NCBI RefSeq assembly: GCF_009727155.1
Contig: NZ_WNWM01000002.1
Location: 6,510,001 to 6,574,000 of the forward strand
Direction: 5' to 3'
DNA from: Pseudoduganella dura
GTDB taxonomy: Bacteria > Pseudomonadota > Gammaproteobacteria > Burkholderiales > Burkholderiaceae_D
Length of the DNA stretch: 64,000 bases
The notes below the pieces were generated by a model that ran no database searches, was not told where the DNA came from, and saw only the letters and a program-made list of their open reading frames with translations. Numbering within the stretch: position 1 is the first letter of the stretch; every line of letters starts with the position of its first letter. A program made the translations under genes and the position numbers. Positions 37,019 to 47,944 of this stretch are shown here, piece after piece.

Positions 37019-38676
37019 ATGAAAGTTTCTGGATCAGTTACTAGGTTCTTCGGGGAATCGCCTGCGCGCTCGCGCTGACAGCGTGTGGCGGCGGCGGCAG
37101 CGATGGCGCACCCGCCACGCCGGCCGCGCCGGCGACACCGGTAACGCCGGTCGCGCCAACGCCGCCAATAGTCAGGCCGGAGCAATCGTGGCTGACGATC
37201 ACGCCATCGAGTGCGGACGTCACCGCGTATGCGGGGGAGGCGGCGAATGTCTCGATCACCGCGAAGTCCGCCAAGACCTTCGCCAAGCCGGTCTATATCG
37301 CGATCGTCGACAAGGCCGGCGTGTTCTCTACAAAAGTCAAGGTCACCGAGCTTCCAGACCGCGAGTTTCGGGCCGACCTGGAAATCTCGTCCGCGCTGCC
37401 CGCAGGTCAACACAGTGTCGACCTGGAACTGCGTCTTTGCGAAGACGAGGCAAGAATCTGCAACGTTCCCGTACCGGGTTCGCCATGGCTGATCGCCGTG
37501 AAAGTCAATGTATTGTCCCAAACGAACCGGACGCCATTGAATGTCATGCCGAATGTTGCCAACTGGAGCACTTACCAGGGAAATGCCTCGCATAGCGCTT
37601 ACGTGCCGGCGGTCTTCGATACCAAAAAATTCTCCCGCCGTTGGGTCATGTACCCATCGAGCGCCGGTTATGCTGCCACGCCGCTCACGCACGACGACGG
37701 CCGCGCATTCGTCTCGCTGATCTCCACTGGCGACTACTCAAAAGCCGTTCTGATGGCCAGTAGCGAGGATAGCGGTGAAGAACTCTGGCGCATGGACTTC
37801 GGACCATTCAAACTGAGCGCACCGGCTGCAGCGGACGGCAAGGTGTATGTCGCTACGTCGGATTGCTGCAGTACATTTTTCTGGGCACTCGACCAAAAGA
37901 CCGGAAAAGTGCTGAGTAAACACACAACGATGCAGGAGTCATTGATTTATAACACCGCGCCGACGATTTTCAACGGCACCGTATACTCGAACGCTGGCAT
38001 CGATCGTGATGCAGGACCAACATATTATCGCGCCACTTCCGTGACGAAAATCAGCACCGGAACGCTCGGTGAAGTTTGGAAAGCCTCGCTGCAGGTGGAG
38101 GACGAATGGACTCCCGCCGTGGACGAATTGCACGCTTATGTCTACGCTGCCGGCAAATTGCATGCGATCTCGACGGCGGACGGGAAGACCGCGTTCACTA
38201 TTCCTTATGCATACACCGGCGTCGGTACGGACAGCGCCCTGGCGCTGGACGGGAGCGGCATGGCGTTTACGGTCCAGAGCCGCGAGGTGGTGGCCTTCGA
38301 TCTCAAACGCCGCAAGCTGGCGTGGAGTACGGATAGCATGGCAATGACTGGATCGCCGGCTGTGGCAAGGAACGTGGTCTACGCGTTGCGCGAGTCCGAT
38401 CCCGGCCGGGTGCACGACGTCGTACTTGAGGCGTTTGATGCGGCAACCGGCCTATCGCAATGGAAGTCCGGCTCACTGCCCGCCGGGAGCCTGTATCTGG
38501 TCGCCGCGGACAACCTGGTGTTCGTTGGCGCCGAGAAGAAGACAGTGGCGATCGATATCGCCACGCATCGTACTGTCTGGGAACATCCTGGCGGCGGCCA
38601 GTTGTCCATCTCGAACCGGGGTGTCCTGTATATCGCCGGCACCGACGGCAAGATCACGGCGATCAACCTGCGCTGA
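37019..38676 (+). pseudogene. Frameshifted PQQ-like beta-propeller lipoprotein
   Basis: An ATG at 37019 starts MKVSGSVTRFFG, then the frame ends at a TGA. One frame over, without a usable start, the sequence continues as a perfect lipoprotein signal (ACALALTACGGGG; lipobox LTAC, Cys codon 37084-37086) and stays open to 38676. The switch falls in the GGGG at 37052-37055; adding one base there restores one protein of about 550 residues. The mature part has a Pro/Ala linker, an Ig-like region and a BamB-like propeller with PQQ repeats (LWRMDFG, AVDELHAYVYAAGKLHAIS, GVLYIAGTDGKITAINLR). The only in-frame late start is a GTG at 37321, which would lose export. Confidence 0.8.
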
Positions 38677-38682
38677 TTGCCA

Positions 38683-38712
38683 AGCCGCGGACACGCCGCC
38701 GTGTCCGCGGCT
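38683..38712. terminator. Strong hairpin between convergent genes
   Basis: AGCCGCGGACAC and GTGTCCGCGGCT form a perfect 12-bp stem with a 6-base loop, 6 bases after the stop of the propeller gene and 5 bases before the end of the convergent oxidoreductase. It has no T-run. It could stop both transcripts or protect their 3' ends. Confidence 0.6.
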
Positions 38713-38716
38713 CCGC

Positions 38717-40165
38717 TCAGGGGATCTTGCGCCGCAGCGGCATCGATACCGGCGTGTCGCGCCCCGGCATCGGCGCCCGCTCCGGCGGCGCCAGTCCGGT
38801 GACGAGGTCGGCGATCCGCACCGATTTCCCTGTTTCGAAGCATTGGTTGGCGGCCACGCCGATCAGGATGGAATTGGCGCCGCCCCGTTCGTCCGAGCGG
38901 CGCCTGTACTTGTCTTCGCCGGCCTGGCCGAAGATCTCTTCCAGCATCACGTTGTCGCCGCCGCCATGGCCGCCGGTACCCGTCCAGGGCTCGATGACGC
39001 GCGGCGCGCCGCGCAGCGGAATCACGCGGGTTTCCACCTTCTCGCTTTTGCTCTGCACTTCGCCGGCCCCGGCCGCGCCCACCTGCTCGACGATGCGGTG
39101 CTCCAGCCGGCCCTTCGTGCCGTTGAAGGCGACGTGGTATCCCTCCCACGCGTCATAGGCCGACAGCGCATAGTTCAGCTGCGTGCCGTTGTCGTAGCGG
39201 ACCATCACGTTCATCGTGTCCTCGATGTCGATTTCCGGGCGCCACACGCACTGGTCGCGGAAATAGCCGTCGTGTTTCTCGTTGTCCAGGTACAGGGCTT
39301 TCAGGCCAGGGTCGGCGGCGAGGTCGAAGTAGAACGTGCATTTCTGCTTTTCCGGGCACGTGAGGCAGCGTTCGTGCGCGCCGGAGAGCCCCATCCGTTT
39401 TGCCGTTGCGGGTGTATAGAACTGGCGCGAGCCGAACGCGTGCACCAGTTCGGGCTGCGCGCCCAGCCACCAGTTCACCAGGTCGAAGTGGTGCGTCGAC
39501 TTGTGGATCATCAGCCCGCCGGACATGGCCTTCTTGCTGTGCCAGCGGCGGAAGTAGTCGGCGCCGTGCACGGTATTGAGCAGCCAGGTGAAGTCGACCG
39601 CCATCACGTCGCCGATCTCGCCGCTCATCAGGATATCCTTGACCTGCGTGCGCGGCGGCGTGTAGCGGTAGTTGAAGGTCACGCGGATATGGCGGCCGGT
39701 ACGCTGCACCGCATCGAGGATGCGCTGCGCCTTGGCCGCCGTGGTGGTCATCGGCTTTTCCGTGATCACGTCGCAACCGGCTTCCAGCGCGCGCACGATG
39801 TATTCGTCGTGCTTCGCATCCGGCGTGGTCACGATCACGTACTGCGGCTTGGTCTCGCGGATCATCTGGTCGAAATCGGCGGCCGCGAACGCGCGCGGCT
39901 GGCTCGCGCCGGTGGCCGAGATTGTCTTTACCGCGAGCGCGGCCCGCCCCGGATTGCTGTCGCACACCGCGACGATCTCGTTGCCGTCGCGGTATTTGCC
40001 GGTGATGGCGCCAGTGAACATGCGCGCCCGCGAGCCGACGCCCACGACCGCATAGCGCTTGCGCGGGTTGGCGGCGAAGGCGCTCGTGGCCAGCATGACG
40101 CCGGCCGCGCCGGCAGCCTTCAGTACGGTGCGGCGGCCGATCGGGCCGGCATTGTTGTCGCTCAT
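38717..40165 (-). CDS. Exported Gfo/Idh/MocA-family oxidoreductase
   Basis: A 482-residue NAD(P)-dependent oxidoreductase. It begins with a likely Tat signal (GRRTVLKAAGAAGVMLATSAFAA), then a Rossmann domain with VVGVGSRARMFTGAI, the EKPMTTT motif at the active site and a GFO_IDH_MocA C-terminal domain. It contains CLTCPEKQKC, a small Cys cluster in a position seen in the secreted branch. Such Tat-exported members carry their NAD with them and act on sugars or glycosides. The ATG at 40165 follows GGAGA. No sugar-utilisation genes are nearby. Confidence 0.88.
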   Translation of the reverse strand: MSDNNAGPIGRRTVLKAAGAAGVMLATSAFAANPRKRYAVVGVGSRARMFTGAITGKYRDGNEIVAVCDSNPGRAALAVKTISATGASQPRAFAAADFDQMIRETKPQYVIVTTPDAKHDEYIVRALEAGCDVITEKPMTTTAAKAQRILDAVQRTGRHIRVTFNYRYTPPRTQVKDILMSGEIGDVMAVDFTWLLNTVHGADYFRRWHSKKAMSGGLMIHKSTHHFDLVNWWLGAQPELVHAFGSRQFYTPATAKRMGLSGAHERCLTCPEKQKCTFYFDLAADPGLKALYLDNEKHDGYFRDQCVWRPEIDIEDTMNVMVRYDNGTQLNYALSAYDAWEGYHVAFNGTKGRLEHRIVEQVGAAGAGEVQSKSEKVETRVIPLRGAPRVIEPWTGTGGHGGGDNVMLEEIFGQAGEDKYRRRSDERGGANSILIGVAANQCFETGKSVRIADLVTGLAPPERAPMPGRDTPVSMPLRRKIP

Positions 40166-40640
40166 TGATGTGTCTCCATAGGTTGTATGCAATGGCCGCG
40201 CCCCAACTTGTCTGTTGCAAGCTATGGTTGACGCCGGCCAGCCGATGGTAGGTTCAATCCACGCGGGTGGCAAGACCAGTTGCGATAACTGGACAGACCA
40301 ATCATTGCTTTGAGCGATTGGGCGACGCCGGGCCGGGCCCTTTCTAATGGTAGCGTGAATCTGTGGCGTGCCCGCATCGGCGGCGGAAGCCGGGCACAGG
40401 GCCGTGGCAGGCATGCGGCACCCTGGCGCGGCCGGAAAGTTGCCAGTTAGTGCAAGTTTTTCAATGCATTTTCAAAAATGACGATATCATCATGCACGTA
40501 GGAATTACCTCATCGACGCCGGGGGCCGGCACAGGGCGGTCGCACGATCGGCTGGCGGCGCCGCACACCGGACGCCAGCGCGCCAGGTTATTCCCTTGCT
40601 CGAGGTCATTCCTTATAAGCCATCACTTACTGGAGGCGGT
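40166..40640. other. 475-base gap upstream of divergent oxidoreductase and hcp
   Basis: No convincing gene is seen. The stretch must hold the promoters of both flanking genes. A mildly AT-rich part with repeated CAT and GATA-type short motifs (about 40440-40505) is the most likely regulatory zone. A 93-codon open frame on the plus strand has no start context or recognisable content and is not called. Confidence 0.6.
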
Positions 40641-41045
40641 ATGACGATGCACTCTTACCTGCGGATCGATGGCGTCCCGGGCGGTTCTGTCGACAGCGGC
40701 TACGAGGGGTGGATCGCATGCGACTCGGTCAGCTGGTCGCTGCGGGGAGCGGCACCCGCCGGCGGTTACTCCGAAATCAGGTTCGTCAAGCTGGAAGACA
40801 GCGCCTCGCCGCTGCTGGCACGCCTTTGCCTGGCCGAGACGCCCGTCGCGGCGGCGCATTTCGACTTCCTGCGCGTGGATGCGCAGGGAGAGCGGGTCAA
40901 ATGCTACGAGATCGCGCTGGAAAACCTGCTGGTCGCGAACGTGGCCACGGCGCACCTGCACGAATCGGCGCCGACGGAAACCGTGGTCCTGCGCTTCGCC
41001 AACGCCACGCTGACGCACAGCGGGCAGGAGGACGACCCGGGCTAG
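40641..41045 (+). CDS. hcp: Orphan type VI secretion Hcp-family protein
   Basis: A 134-residue protein with the Hcp fold pattern: YLRIDGVPGGSVDSGYEGWIACDSVSW at the start, a D-SPLLARLCLAETP stretch, KCYEIALENLLVANV and ETVVLRFANATLTHS at the end. Hcp hexamers build the T6SS inner tube. TGGAGG lies before ATG 40641. No tssBC, vgrG, clpV or effector gene is nearby, so it is an orphan tube or cargo protein that would need a secretion system elsewhere. Confidence 0.75.
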   Translation: MTMHSYLRIDGVPGGSVDSGYEGWIACDSVSWSLRGAAPAGGYSEIRFVKLEDSASPLLARLCLAETPVAAAHFDFLRVDAQGERVKCYEIALENLLVANVATAHLHESAPTETVVLRFANATLTHSGQEDDPG

Positions 41046-41109
41046 CGTCATGGCATGGCAGGGTGCACACGGCACGCTGCCGGGACACCGTGCAAAATTC
41101 GTATGGAAA

Positions 41110-41154
41110 TTGCCTGAAACCGGGGTCAGACCCCGAATTCCGGAAATATTTCCC
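41110..41154. repeat. Two-palindrome intergenic repeat, copy 2
   Basis: TTGCC at the left edge, GGGGTCAGACCCC at 41122-41134 and GGAAATATTTCC at 41142-41153, with the centres about 20 bp apart. It matches copy 1 (21828-21872) in both palindromes and in spacing, while the bases between them differ. It lies downstream of both flanking genes (hcp and the sulfatase). Confidence 0.85.
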
Positions 41155-41190
41155 GGGAATTTGCTGGACGGCGATCGGCAGCGAACAGCA

Positions 41191-43188
41191 TCATTTCGGC
41201 AGCCGGTACCGCTGTTCCCGATACAGCAGGGACGGCAGCATCACATGCGCCATCGCGCGGTCGACGACGGCTTGCGCAGGTGGGGCGGTCTCCAGCGTCA
41301 GCTGCCGCGTGACGGCATCGTAATGCCCGGCCAGCGGCGCGCGCTCCGGCCGCAGGATCGTTGCCGAATCGCCTTCCAGCCACGCGAAATTATTGTCGAA
41401 CTGGAGCATGGCACGGCCCGGCGATTCGCTGTCGCGCGCAAGGTCCCGGCCGATCATCGGGTGCTCGCTCGAAATCCCCATCAGCGACAGCAGCGTGGGG
41501 GCCAGATCGATCTGGCTGGCCAGCGTCCGGATGTGCCTGGGTTGCACATCCGCACCCAGGATCAGGCCCGGGATGTGAAACTTGTTGATCGGCACGAGGC
41601 TGTCGCCGTACACGCGGTTGTCGTGATCCGCCACGATCAGGAATATGGTATCCCGCCAGTAATCCTGCCGCTTCGCCTCGCGGATGAACTTGCCCAGCGC
41701 GAAGTCCGCGTACTTGACGGCGTTGTTGACACTGTGTTTGACCGGATCGTGCAGCGCGATCTTCCCGTCGGGGAATTCGAACGGTTCGTGGTTCGACGAA
41801 GTGAAGATCAGGCTGAAGAAGGGCTTGTCCTGCGCATGCAGCGTCTTCAGTCTCTCCAGCGCCGTGTCGAACAGGTCTTCGTCGGACGCGCCCCAGCTGC
41901 CCTCGAAGCGGGGGTGCATGTCGCGGCGGTCCACCACCCGCTGGAAGCCGTTACCGGTGAAGAAAGAACGCATATTGTCGAAGTGCGCTTCACCGCCATA
42001 GACGAATTCGGTATGGTAGCCCTGTTTGCCCAGGCCGGCGGCCAGCGTATAGAAATTCCGTTGCGCGAGCGACAGCTTGACCACGCTGCGTGCCGGCGTC
42101 GGCGCATAACCGGCCACCACCGCCTCGATGCCCCGTACCGAACGGGTACCGGTGGCATACAGCTGGTCGAACCACCAGCCTTCGCCCTTCAACCGCTCCA
42201 GCTCCGGCGTGACCGGCAGGCCGCCGAGCGATTTGACGAACGTGGCACCCAGGCTTTCCTCCAGCACGATCACCAGGTTCAGCGGCTTGTCGCGCCGATG
42301 GGCCGCCGCCTGGTAGTGCAGCGTGGGAATCTCCTTCGACGGGAAGCGGTACCCGCTCAGCCACGGCGCGGCAGTGACGCCGGCCAGCACCCTGTCGCGC
42401 GGCATGGCACCGTAGATTTCCGATGAATCCGACTCCTTGCGCAGCGAGTTGACGGCGTCGAGCACGGACCAGGCCGAATTGATGACCAGCGAATTGACCA
42501 GCGCATCGCCGCTCAGCGCGAACAGGGCCGGGTTGGCCGGCCGGTGGGCCGTGGTGGAGCGAATCTGCAGCGCCACCACCAGCAGCAGCAGCGGCCAGGT
42601 GAGCAGCAGCCGTTTCGCCGGCCATAGCGTCATGCGGGCGGAAGCGCTTTTCAGCGCCTTGTAGCATGCAATGCCGAGGACGACGGTCGCACCGACGGTC
42701 ATGAACAGGGCCAGCCGGTAGCCGTGCCACAACGTGCCGAACACCTCCGCCGGATAGGCCAGGTATTCGATGAACAGGCGGTTTGGCCGCACATCGTACT
42801 GGAGGATGAACTGCGGTGATGCTGCCTCCATGAACCCGATGAACACCAGCGCCGCGGTGGCCCACCAGGCGGTCAGCGTCGACCACAGGCGCGCGCTGCG
42901 GCGGTGCGCAAGGAAAGGCGCCAGCGCAAGCGGAACAGCGACCATGTAGCCGAGCAGGATCAGGTCGGCGCGCAGGCCCTGCAGGAAGATCGCGCCGGAA
43001 ACGCCGGTGGCGGCCACGCGGTCATGCTGCCAGACCACGAGCGCCAGGCGGGACAGGGAAAGCAGCGCCAGCCCCGCGGCGAGCAGGTAAAACAGGTTCA
43101 GGTAGGGCCCGGTGCGGTGCCACCAGTGCGACGTGGGTTGCAGGGAGGAAGGAGAGGAGCTGGATGAGCGGGCGGCTGCGTGGTTCAT
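41191..43188 (-). CDS. LTA-synthase-family membrane sulfatase
   Basis: A 665-residue inner-membrane protein: about five N-terminal transmembrane helices, then a periplasmic alkaline-phosphatase-fold sulfatase domain. The metal and nucleophile region is VIVLEESLGATFVKSLGG, with YATGTRSVRGIEAV, FVYGGEAHFDNMRSFF, SSNHEPFEFPDG and IVADHDNRVYG. It belongs to the family of phosphoglycerol / phosphoethanolamine transferases (MdoB, LtaS) that modify envelope glycans. ATG 43188 begins with a Ser-rich cytoplasmic tail. The acceptor is not known. Confidence 0.9.
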   Translation of the reverse strand: MNHAAARSSSSSPSSLQPTSHWWHRTGPYLNLFYLLAAGLALLSLSRLALVVWQHDRVAATGVSGAIFLQGLRADLILLGYMVAVPLALAPFLAHRRSARLWSTLTAWWATAALVFIGFMEAASPQFILQYDVRPNRLFIEYLAYPAEVFGTLWHGYRLALFMTVGATVVLGIACYKALKSASARMTLWPAKRLLLTWPLLLLVVALQIRSTTAHRPANPALFALSGDALVNSLVINSAWSVLDAVNSLRKESDSSEIYGAMPRDRVLAGVTAAPWLSGYRFPSKEIPTLHYQAAAHRRDKPLNLVIVLEESLGATFVKSLGGLPVTPELERLKGEGWWFDQLYATGTRSVRGIEAVVAGYAPTPARSVVKLSLAQRNFYTLAAGLGKQGYHTEFVYGGEAHFDNMRSFFTGNGFQRVVDRRDMHPRFEGSWGASDEDLFDTALERLKTLHAQDKPFFSLIFTSSNHEPFEFPDGKIALHDPVKHSVNNAVKYADFALGKFIREAKRQDYWRDTIFLIVADHDNRVYGDSLVPINKFHIPGLILGADVQPRHIRTLASQIDLAPTLLSLMGISSEHPMIGRDLARDSESPGRAMLQFDNNFAWLEGDSATILRPERAPLAGHYDAVTRQLTLETAPPAQAVVDRAMAHVMLPSLLYREQRYRLPK

Positions 43189-43459
43189 GTGGTCGGTGTA
43201 CGATGGTTCGGTGGCGCGGCCCGGAGGCGCGCGCCGCATCGGCGCACATTAGCGAACCGCATGTCGGGGCATCGTTAAGGCGGGGTTAAGGTCCCGTTAA
43301 AGCGCGGCCACGGGACCGGCGATAGCGATGTCGCGTGCCGCGTGGCGTCCCGCGGGGCAGTCCGGCATTCGATCAACTTGATGATTCATCGACAGTGGGC
43401 TTCCTGGTGCTCTATCATGCGGCTATAAATATGGTTTTAATAACAAGCCAGGAAAAGCA

Positions 43460-44363
43460 ATGTTCGCAATGAACCGTCGTGCCGCACTGCGTTCCAGCGG
43501 ATTGCACCTGCTGTTCGCCATTCCCGCCGCGCTGTCGATGCAGGGAGCCATGGCCCAGCGACCGCATGCGCTTCGATCCCCGGGCGCCGGGCTTGATGAG
43601 CGCGCGCGCCGAAGCGGCGATGACGCTGGCGAAAATCCACCTCGTGGGCCACGGTGTGCCGAAGGATGCCCGCGAGGCGCGCAAATGGTATGAGGTGGCC
43701 GCAGAATCGGGCTATGCGCCGGCCCGCAGCGCGCTGGCGCTGGGCTACCTGACCGGTTTTGCCGGCGACAGGAACCCGTCGAAGGCGCTGAACTACCTGC
43801 AGGAAGCGGCGGAAGCGGGCTACGTGCCGGCCATGTACCAGCTGGGCAAGCTGTATTACCGTGGCGATGACGGCGTGGCCGAAGACTTGAAGATGGCCGG
43901 CGCCTGTTTCTCCTCGGCGGCCAGGGAAGGGTACCCGTTGGCGCAATATGCGGCGGGCCGCATGGTCGACCTGGGCGAAAGCGTGCCGGCGGACCGGAAA
44001 CGGGCGCTCGCCTATTACAGGGAAGCGGCGGTGAAAGGGGTTCCGGACGCGCAGAATGCGCTGGCCACGTATTTCTACCAGGGCGACATCGTGGAAAGGA
44101 ACCTGGCAACCGCGCGCAGGTTGTTCAACGCCGCCGCCTTGCAGGCGCAGCCGGACGGCATGTTCAACCTGGCGGTGATGACCTCGCGCGGGGAGGGCGG
44201 CCCGAAGGACTTGCCGGCGGCTTACGTGTGGTACAGCCTGGCCAGGGCATCGGGGCATGCCGGCGCGGCCGCCGGGTTGGCGGAAATCCGGCCGGCAATG
44301 TCGCAGGACCAGCTGGCGCAGGCGGAATCGATCTTGCAACCGCCGGCCGCACAGGCAAGGTAA
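43460..44363 (+). pseudogene. Frameshifted exported Sel1-repeat protein
   Basis: From ATG 43460 (GGAAAA upstream) comes a signal peptide, MFAMNRRAALRSSG then LFAIPAALSMQGAMAQ. Directly after this cleavage site the sequence continues in another frame as MRFDPRAPGLMSARAEAAMTLAKI and about six Sel1 repeats (KDAREARKWYEVAAESGYAPA and PADRKRALAYYREAA are typical) to a stop at 44363. The shift is at about 43562-43566. A start at ATG 43576 would give a cytoplasmic repeat protein of about 262 residues with no signal. Sel1 proteins act as protein-protein scaffolds. Confidence 0.8.
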
Positions 44364-44467
44364 TCACGGCGCCGGGAGGACATGACACCGGCAAACCATG
44401 CAGGCCGGCAGCAACGGCTGGCCTGCCGCGCATTTCCAGAAGAGACGACCAACCCACGGAGCCCGCA

Positions 44468-45970
44468 ATGCCAGACTTTCGCTACGCCGCCTATCCGACC
44501 GCCACCCTGTATGAGCTGGGCAAGGAACCCGGCGCCGGGGCTGCCGGGCAGCCCCCTGCCGAACTGAAAGCGCTCAAGCAATTGCTGTGGGGAGACGAAC
44601 TGGAGGTACTCGGCGCCAGCGACGACGGGCGCCATTTGAAGGTGTTCGCACGCAAGTCGCGGGGCTGGATGCGCGTGGAAGACACCTTGCCGGACCGGCT
44701 GCTGGAAGTGGTGTTCGTCGATATCGGCCAGGGCGACGGGGCGCTTGTCATTACCCCCGATAACCGGCGCTACATTGTCGACGCGGGCAAAGGCGACAAC
44801 ATGGTCCGTTTCCTGCGCTGGCGATTCGGCTTCAAGGACATGACCGTCTTCGACGCGGCGGTGCTGTCCCATTCCGACCTGGACCACTATGGCGGGTTCG
44901 AGGCATTGTTCAAGGAACGCAACGTGCATTTCAAGCGCGTTTATACCAATGGCCTGATGGAACGGGCGGCCGAAAAAGCCGGCCTCGCACTGGGCGTGCC
45001 GGTGGAATCGGAGGGGAAGCGTTTCATCACCGACCTGGTGACGAGCCTCGAAGAATTCCGGGCTTTTCTCGATGTGCCGGAACGAGCCAAGGGGAAACGC
45101 TATCCGACGATGCTGGGCCAGGCACTGCAGGAGGGGAAATACGACGATTTGCGCATGCTCGACGTCACGGACACGTACATGCCCGGGCACGAACCGGGCG
45201 AAGACCTGGTCGTCAACGTGCTTGGACCGGCACCTGAAACGGTGGCGGGCAAGAAGGCGCTGCGCTGGTTCGGCGACGTGGGCAAGACCAAGAATGGCCA
45301 TTCCGTGGCGCTGCATCTCAATTACCGCAATGTGCGCGTGTTCCTCGGTGGCGATCTCAACATCGAATCCAGCCGGCACCTGCTGGAGGCGCATACCGGC
45401 CTGGGCGGCTATCCCGCCGACGCGGCGCAGGAGCAGGCGCTGGTCGAGGCGGCACGGCCCTGGTTCGAAAGCGATATCGCCAAGGCCTGCCACCACGGCA
45501 GCGCCGATACCCTGCTGCCGCTGATCAGGGCGATCAATCCGGTCGCCACGGTCATTTCGAGCGGCGACGACGAACCGTATGCGCACCCGCGGGCCGATGC
45601 GCTCGGGGCCCTCGCCAAGTGCAGCCGCGGCGACCGCCCGCTGTTGCTCAGCACGGAGCTCGCCCGGTCGTCGAAGGAAACCATCAAGTACCCGGAAGCG
45701 TTGCGCGAACAGTTGCGCGACCTGGCCGCCAGGATCGCTGCGGCCTCCACCCAGGAAGAGCGCGACCGCGCGGAAGCCAGGTTCGAGGCGAAGATCGCGG
45801 AACTCGACCGCAGCGTGGCCGTCTACGGCGCGATCAACTTGCGCACCGACGGTGAAAAGGTCGTGCTGGCGTACAAGCTGGAACGCTCGACGCCGGCCAA
45901 GGGGTGGGATATCTACCGGCTGGAACCCGATGCCGCCGGGGAGCTCGTCTACAAGAGCCCCTACGACTGA
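44468..45970 (+). CDS. ComEC/Rec2-like metallo-beta-lactamase-fold hydrolase
   Basis: A 500-residue soluble protein. An N-terminal SH3-like region (about 1-75) is followed by the MBL domain with FVDIGQGDGALV, SHSDLDHYGGF (134-143), FLGGDLNIESS and CHHGSADTL, which is the metal-site set of the ComEC nuclease branch. The tail (about 380-500) has a helical KETIKYPEAL-EQLRDLAARI segment and an IYRLEPD strand. No membrane channel is attached, so it is not a DNA-uptake ComEC. Some stand-alone relatives occur in defence loci, but no partner is visible here. The gene is 105 bases after the Sel1 pseudogene. Confidence 0.8.
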   Translation: MPDFRYAAYPTATLYELGKEPGAGAAGQPPAELKALKQLLWGDELEVLGASDDGRHLKVFARKSRGWMRVEDTLPDRLLEVVFVDIGQGDGALVITPDNRRYIVDAGKGDNMVRFLRWRFGFKDMTVFDAAVLSHSDLDHYGGFEALFKERNVHFKRVYTNGLMERAAEKAGLALGVPVESEGKRFITDLVTSLEEFRAFLDVPERAKGKRYPTMLGQALQEGKYDDLRMLDVTDTYMPGHEPGEDLVVNVLGPAPETVAGKKALRWFGDVGKTKNGHSVALHLNYRNVRVFLGGDLNIESSRHLLEAHTGLGGYPADAAQEQALVEAARPWFESDIAKACHHGSADTLLPLIRAINPVATVISSGDDEPYAHPRADALGALAKCSRGDRPLLLSTELARSSKETIKYPEALREQLRDLAARIAAASTQEERDRAEARFEAKIAELDRSVAVYGAINLRTDGEKVVLAYKLERSTPAKGWDIYRLEPDAAGELVYKSPYD

Positions 45971-45994
45971 CCGCCGTTGCGGCCCCGAGGCCTT

Positions 45995-47944
<1,950 letters not shown>

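Noticed and set aside
37019..37078. Programmed frameshifting as the explanation of the lipoprotein break
   Set aside because: The G-run is only four bases and no downstream pseudoknot or internal Shine-Dalgarno is obvious; a one-base indel or assembly error is simpler.
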